In this document: one piece after another, positions 17,923 to 26,803 of the stretch
Layout: each line of letters opens with the position of its first letter
How positions within the stretch are numbered: position 1 is the first letter of the stretch
NCBI GenBank assembly: GCA_016795105.1
Contig: JAEUIH010000042.1
Span: 1 to 63,130, forward strand
Direction of reading: 5' to 3'
Length of the DNA: 63,130 nt
Source: Planctomyces sp.
GTDB taxonomy: Bacteria > Planctomycetota > Planctomycetia > Planctomycetales > Planctomycetaceae
The notes under the pieces: model-generated
Databases searched by the model: none
Told to the model about the DNA's origin: nothing
What the model saw: only the letters and a program-made list of their open reading frames with translations
Translations under genes and position numbers: made by a program

Positions 17923-18062
17923 TAGTCACGCTGGTGCGATCGACAGCAGTCTGCAAAAGTGGAATTTTATTAAGAAAGTTGCAATTCTAAATCGGTATGG
18001 ATGGTTGTGCTCTGTACTGTACGCATACTGTTGTGTTGTGGGGCAATACTCGGCAGTTTGGC

Positions 18063-18992
18063 ATGGGGATCGACTTGAACGTTGAAATCCACGAACGGGC
18101 GGTCTGTGAGTCGTCAGCTGTTGGGACGGGGACCAGAATTCGGGCGTTTTCGCGGATTCTGGCGGGTGCTGTAATTGGTGAAGCCTGTGAGATCTGCGAT
18201 CAGGTTCTGATCGAAAACGATGTCATCATTGGAAATCGGGTCATCATCAAATCGGGGGTGCAGCTGTGGAATGGGCTGCGGATCGGGGATGATGTGTACA
18301 TCGGGCCCAATGCATCGTTCGCCAATGACCGGATTCAACCAAACCAGCCGCTCATTACGGTGCTCGACCGCAATTGCACTGTCGGAACGAATGCCACAAT
18401 TCTTCCAGGTGTTCGAATTGGTCGGCACGCCACTGTGAATGCCGGCGCTGTGGTGACCAGAAGCGTACCGCCATATGCCATCGTGGCTGGAAATCCGGCG
18501 CGCGTCGTTGGTTACGATGATTCCGTTCGCCCGACTTTGCCACGTGCAGAGAACCCAGTTGTCGCGGGTGATGACCCGAAAGACATTGTCGTCCCAGGCG
18601 TCCGTCTCCTGCGGTTGCCTCAGTTCCAGGACATGCGGGGGGCTTTGGTTCCAATAGAGTTCACCAGAGACCTGCCGTTCGTCCCGGTCCGATGTTTTAA
18701 TGTGTTCGGCGTCGAGAACAAACGCGTCCGCGGCGAACATGCTCATCGGACCTGTCATCAGTTCCTGATTTCACTCACCGGTTCATGTCGCGTGCTTGTC
18801 GATAACGCGTCCGTTCGCCAGGTCATTCGACTCTCCAGTCCGACTCAAGGGCTGTACGTGCCACCCATGATCTGGGCCAGCCAGCATCATTTTTCCCCTG
18901 GCACGGTCCTGATGGTCCTGGCATCTCACCCTTATCAGCCGGATGATTACATCCGCGATTTCGATGCGTACTGCAACGAAATGTCCGTCTAA
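18063..18992 (+). CDS. Bifunctional sugar N-acetyltransferase / 3,4-ketoisomerase (FdtD-like fusion)
   Basis: Two enzymes are fused. Residues 1-155 are a left-handed beta-helix acetyltransferase with hexapeptide turns (IENDVIIGNRVIIKSGVQLW, VRIGRHATVNAGAVVT) ending in the family motif YAIVAGNPARVVG. Residues about 170-309 are a cupin of the FdtA/QdtA/WxcM type: RGEHAHRTCHQFLISLTGSC with the active-site His pair, GLYVPPMIW and PDDYIRDFDAY. The first would acetylate a 3-amino sugar and the second would make the 3-keto intermediate used by the preceding DegT aminotransferase. The same fusion is known in Shewanella FdtD. The ATG at 18063 gives the normal start of the beta-helix domain; 17997 is an alternative with 22 extra residues of no family likeness. 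It ends 14 bp before a palindromic terminator. Confidence 0.88.
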   Translation: MGIDLNVEIHERAVCESSAVGTGTRIRAFSRILAGAVIGEACEICDQVLIENDVIIGNRVIIKSGVQLWNGLRIGDDVYIGPNASFANDRIQPNQPLITVLDRNCTVGTNATILPGVRIGRHATVNAGAVVTRSVPPYAIVAGNPARVVGYDDSVRPTLPRAENPVVAGDDPKDIVVPGVRLLRLPQFQDMRGALVPIEFTRDLPFVPVRCFNVFGVENKRVRGEHAHRTCHQFLISLTGSCRVLVDNASVRQVIRLSSPTQGLYVPPMIWASQHHFSPGTVLMVLASHPYQPDDYIRDFDAYCNEMSV

Positions 18993-19006
18993 CAGCCACC
19001 CCTCCC

Positions 19007-19042
19007 AAAGTACTCATCACGACGGAGCGTGATGAGTACTTT
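19007..19042. terminator. Palindromic R3 element acting as a bidirectional terminator
   Basis: AAAGTACTCATCACG, a 6-nt loop ACGGAG and CGTGATGAGTACTTT form a perfect hairpin with T/A runs at both ends. It sits exactly between the convergent stops of the FdtD-like gene and purL. It is a single-hairpin member of the R3 family. Confidence 0.8.
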
Positions 19043-21999
19043 TACTGCAGAGGTTTTTGCCAGGCGGATTTTAGGGAGGCGAGGGGACCCTTGATGACAG
19101 GGGTTGCATGAGAGTTGGTGATCTCAAGGACCTGTTCCGGGATCGTTTCTCCAAGTTTTACCAGCGGAATGCCGCTCAACGTCTTCTCAACCTGTACCAC
19201 ATGTTTCGGTTCCACTTCGATGACGAATCGTGTATTTGATTCCGAGAACAGTGCAACGGCTGTTGAGAGCCCCGTTTCAGGAATTTGGACACGGGCTCCG
19301 ATTCCTCCGGCGAATGCCATTTCGGCGACTGATACAGCCAGACCGCCTTCACTCAGGTCATGGCATGCTCGAATCAGGCCACTGCGAATGCACTGGTGGA
19401 GGGCTCGGAAAATTCCGGGGGCTGTCTTGATATCGACCTGAGGGACCTGTCCACCGATCAGTCCATGAATCATGTGGAAATGGCTGCCCCCCATTTCGTT
19501 CTTTGTTTCGCCAATCAAATACAGCGAGTTCCCGGCTTCCTTGAGGTCCATAGTGACGCAGGTTTCGACGTCAGCGACCTGTCCGAGTGCTGTAATCAAC
19601 AAAGTGGATGGTATCGCTACGGTCCGTCGACTTCCGCTGGCGTCTTCGTAACTAAATTCGTTGTTGAGGCTGTCTTTTCCACTGACAAATGGTGTCCCAT
19701 AGGCAATCGCGATGTCCTGACAGGCGACTGCGGCTCGGACCAGTGTGCCGAGTGTTTCCGCGCGTTCGGTGTTGCCCCAGCAGAAGTTGTCGAGGATAGC
19801 GATTCGGTCCGGGTCAGCGCCAACTGCAATGCAGTTCCTGACCGATTCATCGATGGCAGATGCTGCCATCCAGTACGGATCAAGGTCTCCCAGATTGGGA
19901 TTGATGCCGCAGGAGACGACCAGACCTCGTGACGTTGTCAGGTCCGGTCGTACAACGGCTGCATCAGATGGGCCATCGTTTTGAATTCCGACCAGCGGCT
20001 TAATGACGCTGCCTGCCTGCACTTCATGGTCATACTGCCGAATAATCCACTCTTTACTGGCAACATTCAGCGAACCAAGAATCGCAGTGAGGTCTGCGGT
20101 GAAGTCGGTCTGCTCGTAGGACGCCATGCCCAAATTTTGCGCTGAGCTACTCTGCCTGATATTGCCGGCCTTGATCGCTCCGCCATCCTTAATGTCGTAG
20201 ACGGCTTCTCGAATCACGGGCGGCCGTCCATCATGCAGGAAGTTCATGCTGAGTGAACCGACCTGATGTTCGCCATACTTGAGTACCAGTTGTTTCGTAT
20301 CGGTAAATCGTCCGATGGCAGTGGCTTCGACGCCTTCTGATGCACAGAGGGTGCGGAATTCTTCCCATGTGGCTTCGGGGACGGCAAGCACCATGCGTTC
20401 CTGTGCTTCGGAAATCCAGATCTCAGTGTATGAGAGGCCGGAATACTTGAGAGGACAGCGGTCAAGCCAGACTTCTGCTCCGGTCTCTTCGCCCATCTCT
20501 CCAACAGCACTGCTGAAGCCTCCAGCTCCGCAGTCTGTAATTGCAGAGTACAAGCTGCGATCTCGAGCCGCCAGAATCACGTCAAGCATCATCTTTTCAG
20601 TGACAGGATTGCCAATCTGGACAGCGCCTCCGCTGATGGATTCGCTCTCTTCGGTGAGTTCAACTGAAGAGAACGTAGCTCCGTGAATTCCGTCTCGTCC
20701 GGTTCGTCCACCAACGGCAACGATCAGGTCGCCGGGGCTGACGTGTTTGTCGCATTTGTCGACAGGGATCATGGCAACGTTGCCGCAGTAAACGAGCGGA
20801 TTGCCCAGATACCGATCGTCAAAGCAGACTGCGCCATTGACGGTTGGAATCCCCATTCGGTTTCCGTAGTCACGAACACCGGAGACAACACCCTGCATCA
20901 CAGCACGAGGATGGAGGACGCCGGGCGGAAGTTCGTTAGCCGGATAATCGGGACGAGCAAAGCAAAACACATCGGTATTACAAACAGGCCGAGCCCCCAG
21001 GCCTGTACCCAGCGGGTCGCGGATGACACCGCCAAGTCCCGTGTTGGCCCCGCCGTAGGGTTCAATCGCAGATGGATGGTTGTGGGTCTCCACCTTGATA
21101 CAGACGTTCTGACGATCGTCAAACTTCACAATTCCAGCGTTGTCTTTAAAAACACTAACGCACCAGTCATCTTTGCCGAGTGATTCTCGGATCGAAACAG
21201 TGGCGTTGAAAATCGTCTCCTTCAACATGTTGTTGAAGTGATGATCTCGAACAACCTGCCCGTTACTGGTTTCTACATAGTGAATGCGACCACCAAGTGT
21301 CTTATGCGAGCAATGTTCGCTCCATGTTTGAGCAACGGTTTCAAGCTCAATGTCCGTCGCATCGCGACCAAGACTACGGAAGTGGTCTCGAACCGTTCGC
21401 ATTTCCGCGATGCTGAGATACAACTGGCCTTTGGAGCTGAGTTCCATCAGGGCCACGTCGTCCATCTCGCGAATGGCAACATGCGTCAGCTTGAATTTGT
21501 ACTCCGAACCAACAGACAGGTCGTCAATCTTCAAAGGACCGTAGACCACATATTCGATTGCATCGTTCGCGAAAACTCGCGAAGACAACCTGGCAAGTTC
21601 GGCGGCTGTGAGGTTACCGGACAGCCAGTATTTGCGGCAGGTGGCGACATTGGTGACGCTTAGGCTTTGCTGCTTGAGTGCTCGCTGAGCATTCTCCGCC
21701 ACGCTGTCTGTAACACCAGGATGAAACAGAACATTCACGGTTGATGCGGGATCTTCGTCCGATTTGCCTGTCGAAGGCAGCTGATGAATCCGATATTCTT
21801 CAACCACCGTGTCACACAGGACGTCCTCCGCGGCACGCCGAATGTCGTCTCTGGAAAGTTCTCCCTGGATCAGGAAGGACCGTGCGGATCGGACGCCCGA
21901 AAGTCCTTTAAATCCCTGACTCGCAGCACTCGCAAGAACTCGGTTTCCTTCATGGTCCCGCTGACCAGAGGATGGCAGAATTTCCACTTCCCAGAGCAT
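19042..21999 (-). CDS. purL: Phosphoribosylformylglycinamidine synthase with N-terminal PurS-like domains
   Basis: PurL makes formylglycinamidine ribotide from FGAR, glutamine-derived ammonia and ATP in purine synthesis. The 985-residue protein is longer than a standalone small PurL (about 740). The first 165 residues form two PurS-like repeats ([19 protein letters not shown] and [20 protein letters not shown]), so the PurS function appears fused. The PurL body has [13 protein letters not shown] (catalytic His), [46 protein letters not shown] and [15 protein letters not shown]. The second half carries [16 protein letters not shown]. No glutaminase (PurQ) domain is present, so a separate PurQ is needed. 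It stands alone and converges on the sugar module with a shared R3 hairpin. Confidence 0.96.
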   Translation of the reverse strand: MLWEVEILPSSGQRDHEGNRVLASAASQGFKGLSGVRSARSFLIQGELSRDDIRRAAEDVLCDTVVEEYRIHQLPSTGKSDEDPASTVNVLFHPGVTDSVAENAQRALKQQSLSVTNVATCRKYWLSGNLTAAELARLSSRVFANDAIEYVVYGPLKIDDLSVGSEYKFKLTHVAIREMDDVALMELSSKGQLYLSIAEMRTVRDHFRSLGRDATDIELETVAQTWSEHCSHKTLGGRIHYVETSNGQVVRDHHFNNMLKETIFNATVSIRESLGKDDWCVSVFKDNAGIVKFDDRQNVCIKVETHNHPSAIEPYGGANTGLGGVIRDPLGTGLGARPVCNTDVFCFARPDYPANELPPGVLHPRAVMQGVVSGVRDYGNRMGIPTVNGAVCFDDRYLGNPLVYCGNVAMIPVDKCDKHVSPGDLIVAVGGRTGRDGIHGATFSSVELTEESESISGGAVQIGNPVTEKMMLDVILAARDRSLYSAITDCGAGGFSSAVGEMGEETGAEVWLDRCPLKYSGLSYTEIWISEAQERMVLAVPEATWEEFRTLCASEGVEATAIGRFTDTKQLVLKYGEHQVGSLSMNFLHDGRPPVIREAVYDIKDGGAIKAGNIRQSSSAQNLGMASYEQTDFTADLTAILGSLNVASKEWIIRQYDHEVQAGSVIKPLVGIQNDGPSDAAVVRPDLTTSRGLVVSCGINPNLGDLDPYWMAASAIDESVRNCIAVGADPDRIAILDNFCWGNTERAETLGTLVRAAVACQDIAIAYGTPFVSGKDSLNNEFSYEDASGSRRTVAIPSTLLITALGQVADVETCVTMDLKEAGNSLYLIGETKNEMGGSHFHMIHGLIGGQVPQVDIKTAPGIFRALHQCIRSGLIRACHDLSEGGLAVSVAEMAFAGGIGARVQIPETGLSTAVALFSESNTRFVIEVEPKHVVQVEKTLSGIPLVKLGETIPEQVLEITNSHATPVIKGPLASLKSAWQKPLQ

Positions 22000-22188
22000 T
22001 GACGATGATTTCCGTTCAAGACTTCAGTACTTGCTGATGGATTCAGCGTGATGTACTCATATTTCAGACAATCGGACCCGGAATCAAAAGCGATTCAGCC
22101 CCATTTTTTCCTGGCTTTCCGCCGGTTCTAAGTTTGAAGAACTCCCGAACAGGTTGCCGTGAATCCAACGGTGACATAAAAATCACGC

Positions 22189-22298
22189 AAAGTACTCATC
22201 ACGCTCCGTCGTGATGCTGAGTTCTGGCTGAGATTCCCTGGTTTCAGCCAGTGTCCATACCAGGGTTCGTCATCACGGCGGAGCGTGATGAGTACTTT
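22189..22298. repeat. Full R3 element: 28-bp inverted termini, 54-bp spacer
   Basis: The left arm 22189-22216 (AAAGTACTCATCACGCTCCG then TCGTGATG) is the reverse complement, apart from one or two bases, of the right arm 22271-22298. The spacer holds GGCTGA/CAGCC and CCCTGG/CCAGGG pairs. Each arm is itself a CATCACG...CGTGATG hairpin. It ends 19 nt before the ATG of the phosphatase gene, directly abutting its ribosome site. No target duplication is obvious. Confidence 0.85.
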
Positions 22299-22317
22299 GG
22301 AGGAGGGGGAAATTGAG

Positions 22318-23208
22318 ATGAATTGGATGCGATTGTGTTGTTTGGGACTGGGATTTGCCATTCTCTTTGGGTCTGCCGTCGGGTCCGATGACAAGCCATC
22401 ATCCGCAATAGTCATTGAGAAAGTTGGCGATGTTGGTGGCATCCATAATGTGTTTCAGCTGGGCAGTCGAGTTCTGTCTGGTTCGGGACCATCGACGGCT
22501 GATGATTTCCGGGCGTTAAAAGAGCGAGGCGTTTCAATCATCGTGAGTGTGGATGGGACACCTCCGGCGGTTGCGCTCGCAAGAGAAGCTGGCATGAAAT
22601 ACGTGCACGTACCACTGAGCTATGACAGCATCTCCCGTGAGGAACAGCTGGCGCTGGCACGCGTCCTTCAGGAATATCCGAAGGAGAAAATCTTCTTTCA
22701 TTGCCAACACGGCAAGCATCGCGGCCCGGCTGCTGCTGCGACTGCGTGTCAGATAAATAAGCTGATGACTGCAGCAGATGTGAGGAGTTACCTGAAAGTC
22801 GCAGGAACTAGTCCGGACTATATAGGACTCTGGACGGCTGCTGCGGATTCACCCCCGAAGAAGGACGATGAAGAGTTGCCTGAACTTCATGAGTCCGTTG
22901 AGCCTCCTGAAATCGTGGTGATGATGAAAGAAATTGAAGACCAGTTTGCGAAATCCAAAGCTGCGGCTGCGAAGACCCCAACGAGCCACGATGCGTTTCG
23001 GCAGTCAAATGCGTTGTTGACGCAACTGTTCAAGGAGTCGGCTCGACTTCCCTCTGCATCTGAAATCGCAGACGAATTGAGTGCTACTGCTGCGGAAGTT
23101 ACGAAACTCAACGCGGAATCCCCGGCCAATGTCGCAGATGCCACTGCAATCATGGCGAAGATCGAACAGCGTTGCGTCAAGTGCCATGCAACGCATCGGA
23201 ATGACTGA
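22318..23208 (+). CDS. Secreted dual-specificity/tyrosine phosphatase-like protein with C-terminal heme c motif
   Basis: The N-terminus is a signal peptide (MNWMRLCCLGLGFAILFGSA). Residues about 40-175 form a cysteine phosphatase domain: RALKERGVSIIVSVDG, then VHVPLSYDSIS, then the P-loop FFHCQHGKHRGP with the nucleophile Cys 129 and Arg 135 (HCx5R). After a Lys/Ala-rich helical spacer the protein ends with CVKCHATH (residues 286-293), a CxxCH heme c attachment motif. The hydrolysed phosphate ester is unknown; similar planctomycete proteins are annotated protein tyrosine phosphatase. GGAGGAGGGGG about 8 nt before 22318 decides the start. The 3' end overlaps larE on the other strand by 32 bp. 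R3 lies immediately upstream and probably forms its leader. Confidence 0.82.
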   Translation: MNWMRLCCLGLGFAILFGSAVGSDDKPSSAIVIEKVGDVGGIHNVFQLGSRVLSGSGPSTADDFRALKERGVSIIVSVDGTPPAVALAREAGMKYVHVPLSYDSISREEQLALARVLQEYPKEKIFFHCQHGKHRGPAAAATACQINKLMTAADVRSYLKVAGTSPDYIGLWTAAADSPPKKDDEELPELHESVEPPEIVVMMKEIEDQFAKSKAAAAKTPTSHDAFRQSNALLTQLFKESARLPSASEIADELSATAAEVTKLNAESPANVADATAIMAKIEQRCVKCHATHRND

Positions 23209-24058
23209 CAGACTGAAGCTGGACAAACGCGAGGCCTGAATCGACTGTCAAAGCTGAATTCAGGTTGCCGGATCGAAATCCCTCAAGGTCAATCGTCACC
23301 GTGCGGAAGCCGAAAGACTTCAGGCCACGAGTGATCTGTTCCCGAATCGCTGGCTGAAGAAGTAAATCAATCTGCGATTTTGGGACTTCGATACGAGCTA
23401 ACTCGCCAGCTTCGAGACGAACTCGCAGCTCCTGAATCCCTGTCAAACTGCGAATGAGTGTTTCAGCCTGATCGATGCGGTGGACTCGTTCTTCCGTAAC
23501 TTCAACACCGTACGCAATGCGGCTCGCAAGGCATGGTGACGCTGGTTTGTCTGCGACCGTAAGTCCCCAGTGTCGGGCGAGTTCCCGGACTGTGGATTTA
23601 TTAATCCCGAGTTCAATGAGTGGTGAGCGGACGGAATAGTTTTCGGCGGCTTTCATGCCAGGACGGTGGTCACCAAGGTCGTCGGTGTTGGAGCCGTTGA
23701 TCAGCACCAGGGCCCCCAGTTCAGCCATTCGGCTGGAGGTAAGTTCGTATAGTGTGTCCTTGCAGAAAAAGCACCGATCGCCAGCGTTGCGGCGGTATTC
23801 CGGGCGAGTAAATTCCCGAGTTGAGACTTCAATGTGTCGAATGCCGATCTGAGTGGCAACTTCGCGAGCAAGCTTGAGTTCAGCGATTGCCAGGCTGGGG
23901 CTGACTGCTGTAACGGCAACGGCATTACCGCTGAGGGCAAGTTCTGCGGCTTTGGCAACAACCGCACTGTCAACACCCCCGGAAAAGGCAACTGCGACCG
24001 ATTGCATTTCGCGAATCCGCTGGATCAGGGCTTCAGCGATTTGAGTGACAGATTGCAT
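23177..24058 (-). CDS. larE: ATP-dependent sulfur transferase LarE
   Basis: LarE is a PP-loop enzyme that activates the pyridinium dicarboxylate cofactor precursor with ATP and inserts sulfur for the nickel-pincer cofactor. The PP-loop is AVAFSGGVDSAVV (SGGVDS 26-31). The sulfur-donor cysteine is C176 in KPASPCLASRIAYG. Two more cysteines lie in RCFFCKDTLY (C96, C99), as in LarE forms that carry an iron-sulfur cluster and need not sacrifice the cysteine. Length (293 aa) is near the family norm. No larA, larB or larC is nearby, so its exact client is inferred. It converges on the phosphatase-cytochrome gene with a 32-bp 3' overlap, and an R3 element lies 135 bp upstream. Confidence 0.9.
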   Translation of the reverse strand: MQSVTQIAEALIQRIREMQSVAVAFSGGVDSAVVAKAAELALSGNAVAVTAVSPSLAIAELKLAREVATQIGIRHIEVSTREFTRPEYRRNAGDRCFFCKDTLYELTSSRMAELGALVLINGSNTDDLGDHRPGMKAAENYSVRSPLIELGINKSTVRELARHWGLTVADKPASPCLASRIAYGVEVTEERVHRIDQAETLIRSLTGIQELRVRLEAGELARIEVPKSQIDLLLQPAIREQITRGLKSFGFRTVTIDLEGFRSGNLNSALTVDSGLAFVQLQSVSHSDALHGT

Positions 24059-24193
24059 GGGGTGGTGATGGTTTTGAGAGTGTCACAAGGCATAGCGAGC
24101 AATTGGGCGTCGCTTTGTATTGGACAAACCATACCATAGAACTGGATGTCAGAGAAGTTTGTCAGTGACCCAGAGTTGAGGTGGGGCCGCAAT

Positions 24194-24313
24194 AAAGTAC
24201 TCATCACGCTCCGCCGTGATGTTGAGTTCTGGCTGTGAGTCCTGGGATTCAACCGTGGTCTGTACCCGAGAGTACCAGGATTCGACATCACGACGGAGCG
24301 TGATGAGTACTTT
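24194..24313. repeat. Full R3 element: 28-bp inverted termini, 64-bp spacer
   Basis: Arms at 24194-24221 and 24286-24313 carry AAAGTACTCATCACG and CGTGATGAGTACTTT at the outer ends. The spacer begins TTGAGTTCTGGCTG like the copy at 22189, so the two are true family members and not chance palindromes. It lies between the start of larE and the end of the next minus-strand gene. Confidence 0.85.
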
Positions 24314-24323
24314 TGGGAAATGA

Positions 24324-24362
24324 CACGGGGCCTGACCGGCGTGTGAACGGTCAGGCCCCGTG
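24324..24362 (-). terminator. Perfect GC-rich hairpin downstream of the YbjN-like gene
   Basis: CACGGGGCCTGACCG and CGGTCAGGCCCCGTG are exact 15-bp complements around a 9-nt loop. It lies 75 bp past the stop of the gene at 24437-25144. No T-run follows on that strand, so it may be a stabilising 3' stem rather than a classic intrinsic terminator. Confidence 0.7.
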
Positions 24363-24436
24363 CGGGATCGTTATCGCGATGTCTGGTCGAAGTTGAGATT
24401 TCGGAGGCAGGATCGAGTCGTCAGCAGTGAACCTGA

Positions 24437-25144
24437 CTATTCGACTCGCTTGCCATCAAACTTGGAAGCAGCTTCTGAGGTCCGAGTGGGCGTTGCATTT
24501 GGAGTTGCACCTGGCGTTGCTCCGGAACGGCTCGCAGCAGTTGGATTTGCCGGGGCTGCTCGGCCGCTGGCGTCCTTGTCTGCGACCTGTTGTTCCTTCT
24601 GAGTCCAGTTTTCAACGGCCCAGGTTGGATATTCTTCTGCGACGCTGACGGCAAGGTCCTGGAGAGCTTCCTTGATTGCCTTGCTGTCCATTTTTTCGTT
24701 CTTGATGACTCGCTGAAGTACAAATCGCTTGTTGGTTGGAATGTAGGCAAAGAATTTGCCGTTTCCGAGTCGGTCATTGGCAGCGAGAAGTCGGAGCAGG
24801 GCTGTCCGAGGAACTTCGTTGGCGGTTGGAGGAATCTGATCGAGCCATGCCATCAACCAGACGGATTCACCGTTTCGGCTGAGAACTGTTGACATGGAGA
24901 ATTTCCATTCTTCTCCCTGCAGGCTGGTCTTAAATTCGAAGTCGTACCGCTGTTCCGTCTTCTTAGGACGAAGCCCCATGGCCGCCAGAATATTGCCAAG
25001 GTCCGCTTCTGTAAGCTGACCCTCGGCTGGTGTCGGGACTGGCGCAGGTGCCTGAGCAGCTGGTTTTGCTTCCTGACCGAAACTTTCAGATACACTGCCG
25101 AACAACAGCAGTGCCGGCAGCAGAACAGCACTCAACTTTTTCAT
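24437..25144 (-). CDS. Secreted protein with YbjN/type III chaperone-like fold (tentative)
   Basis: The 235-residue protein starts with a clear signal peptide (MKKLSAVLLPALLLFGSV, cleavage near SFGQE) and a Pro/Ala linker. The core, about residues 45-165, has the strand pattern of YbjN-like proteins: YDFEFKTSLQGEEWKFSMS, SVWLMAWLDQIPP, ALLRLLAANDRLGNGKFFAY, KRFVLQRVI. A Thr/Pro/Ala-rich tail ends it (TPGATPNATPTRT). Its function is unknown. ATG at 25144 is preferred over GTG at 25153, because AAGGGAG is correctly spaced for the ATG but touches the GTG. It appears to be in one minus-strand run with the Nudix and trpC genes, and a strong hairpin lies downstream. Confidence 0.65.
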   Translation of the reverse strand: MKKLSAVLLPALLLFGSVSESFGQEAKPAAQAPAPVPTPAEGQLTEADLGNILAAMGLRPKKTEQRYDFEFKTSLQGEEWKFSMSTVLSRNGESVWLMAWLDQIPPTANEVPRTALLRLLAANDRLGNGKFFAYIPTNKRFVLQRVIKNEKMDSKAIKEALQDLAVSVAEEYPTWAVENWTQKEQQVADKDASGRAAPANPTAASRSGATPGATPNATPTRTSEAASKFDGKRVE

Positions 25145-25183
25145 CGTGGTCACTCCCTTGACTATTGGGGCAGTTCCATGCCC

Positions 25184-25783
25184 TTAAACGCTGGTCAGAT
25201 ACTTGAGACAAATCTGTGACCAGCTTTCAAATTGTTCAAATTCACGTACCAAATCTGCCGGGCATGCGAACCCTGCGTTTATCATCGACTTTTCACGTGG
25301 CTGAACTTTGGGATTGTCCAGGTCGAAAACATGAACAATTCCCAGATGAACCTTTCCGACTTCTGTTTCATCGTCGTTGATTAGCCCTACACACGATTCG
25401 ATCCATCCGGTTTCTAAATCCACTTCTTCCTCTATTTCACGCCTCATTCCCTCTTCATAAGGCGAAGCTTCACGGTTCAGGTCAAGAGTCGACACATGTC
25501 CGCCGACGCCGACTGAACGTTTTGCATGAAGCCGGGTTTCTCCCTGAGCAGTTCCACGCTGGTAGTAGAAAACCTCACCGTTGCACCGAAAAATGCAGTA
25601 CGGGATCAGTTGCTTAAAGGACGGGTCCTGTTCCATTTCATGGCGAGGTCGATAACTGGCATGCTGAGGGTCAAGTACGACTTTAAGGTATCGATCCACG
25701 TCGCTGCTGAATCCCTGAAAGTAACCCACGTCATGAAAAACCTGAGTCGGAATCACGAGCACATGTTCGACGGCTGAATTCAT
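25184..25783 (-). CDS. Nudix-family hydrolase-like protein
   Basis: This is a 199-residue cytoplasmic protein with a Nudix core. The Nudix helix is visible in [18 protein letters not shown] continuing [16 protein letters not shown], where REIEEEVDL fits REUxEExGU. The loop between Gly and Glu is a few residues longer than in the strict consensus. The flanking strands [16 protein letters not shown] and [12 protein letters not shown] are typical. Nudix enzymes cleave nucleoside-diphosphate linkages; this substrate is not predictable. The ATG at 25783 has AGGGAAAG at good spacing, while an upstream TTG adds only six residues. It lies between trpC and the YbjN-like gene on the same strand. Confidence 0.78.
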   Translation of the reverse strand: MNSAVEHVLVIPTQVFHDVGYFQGFSSDVDRYLKVVLDPQHASYRPRHEMEQDPSFKQLIPYCIFRCNGEVFYYQRGTAQGETRLHAKRSVGVGGHVSTLDLNREASPYEEGMRREIEEEVDLETGWIESCVGLINDDETEVGKVHLGIVHVFDLDNPKVQPREKSMINAGFACPADLVREFEQFESWSQICLKYLTSV

Positions 25784-25854
25784 GGATGACTTTCCCTGCA
25801 ATTTTTTGAATACCAGTGTTTGTAACTACGGGCTCGCTGCCTGCCGCAGCGAAC

Positions 25855-26643
25855 TTAGGAATCACCCAGCATGAGTGCCTGAACTGCTTTTGTCACATCG
25901 GGTTGTCGCATCAGTGATTCGCCCACAAGAACGGCCCCCACATTTGCTGCACGAAGTCGCAGAATGTCGGCATGAGTGCGAATACCGCTTTCACTGACAA
26001 ACAGTACCTCGGGAGGAATCTGTGGGCGAATATTGAATGTATGTTCGAGCGACGTGTGGAACGATCTGAGATCGCGATTATTCACACCGACCAGTTGAGC
26101 TCCGGCGGCCAGAACTTTGGGGAGATTCTCTGTGTCGTAGAATTCGATCAGCGTATCCATGCCAAGCGAGCTGCTGTAGTCGTACAGATCTTTCAGTTCG
26201 TCGGCACTCAGGCATTCAGCGATGAGCAATATACAGTCGGCTCCGGCGACTCGGGCTTCGGCAATCTGATAGCGGTCCACGATGAATTCTTTCCGCATTA
26301 CAGGGATATTCACCTGAGCACGGATGGCTTTCAGAAAATCGAGATGCCCCTGAAAGAATTTTTCGTCCGTCAGCACACTCAGACAGGCTGCGCCGGCTTC
26401 GGCGTATGTTCGGGCAATCAAAACGGGCTCAAAATCTGTTCGAATCAGACCTGCCGAAGGAGACGCTTTTTTGACCTCAGCAATCAGGGCCGGGGCGGAC
26501 GCAGCGCGCAGGGATGCAAGGAAGCCACGAGGCTCCGGGGCGTCAGGAATCATCGTTTCCAGCTGAAAAAAGGGCAATTGCGCCTTTGCGGACGCAATTT
26601 CTGTCCTCTTATGCCGAATGATTTCGTCAAGGATAGTCGACAA
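25855..26643 (-). CDS. trpC: Indole-3-glycerol phosphate synthase
   Basis: TrpC closes the indole ring of CdRP in tryptophan synthesis. The 262-residue TIM barrel has ALIAEVKKASPSAGLI (catalytic Lys), CLSVLTDEKFFQG, VMRKEFIVDRYQI (catalytic Lys/Glu region), AADCILLIAE-like GADCILLIAE, LVGVNNRDLRSF and FVSESGI, and ends with a phosphate-binding AVLVGESLM. The start is a TTG at 26643: it gives the family N-terminus (STILDEIIRHKRTEI) and has GGAG 9 nt upstream, and no ATG is suitable. No other trp gene is in the window. It is divergent from the CPBP protease gene, with 160 bp between that should hold both promoters. Confidence 0.96.
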   Translation of the reverse strand: MSTILDEIIRHKRTEIASAKAQLPFFQLETMIPDAPEPRGFLASLRAASAPALIAEVKKASPSAGLIRTDFEPVLIARTYAEAGAACLSVLTDEKFFQGHLDFLKAIRAQVNIPVMRKEFIVDRYQIAEARVAGADCILLIAECLSADELKDLYDYSSSLGMDTLIEFYDTENLPKVLAAGAQLVGVNNRDLRSFHTSLEHTFNIRPQIPPEVLFVSESGIRTHADILRLRAANVGAVLVGESLMRQPDVTKAVQALMLGDS

Positions 26644-26803
26644 GGCAGGGACTCCGCGTTCTGATATTCAGGTTGCGGATGGTACGGGTCTTCGGCGGCG
26701 GTTCAAGTAACCTCGTTCGCCGGGTGCCTGGATCCGCCGATTTCCGGGGCTTTTCGGTTTTGGGAACAGCTGAGTGTGCGTCTGAAAAAAGGTTGAAGTT
26801 TCG

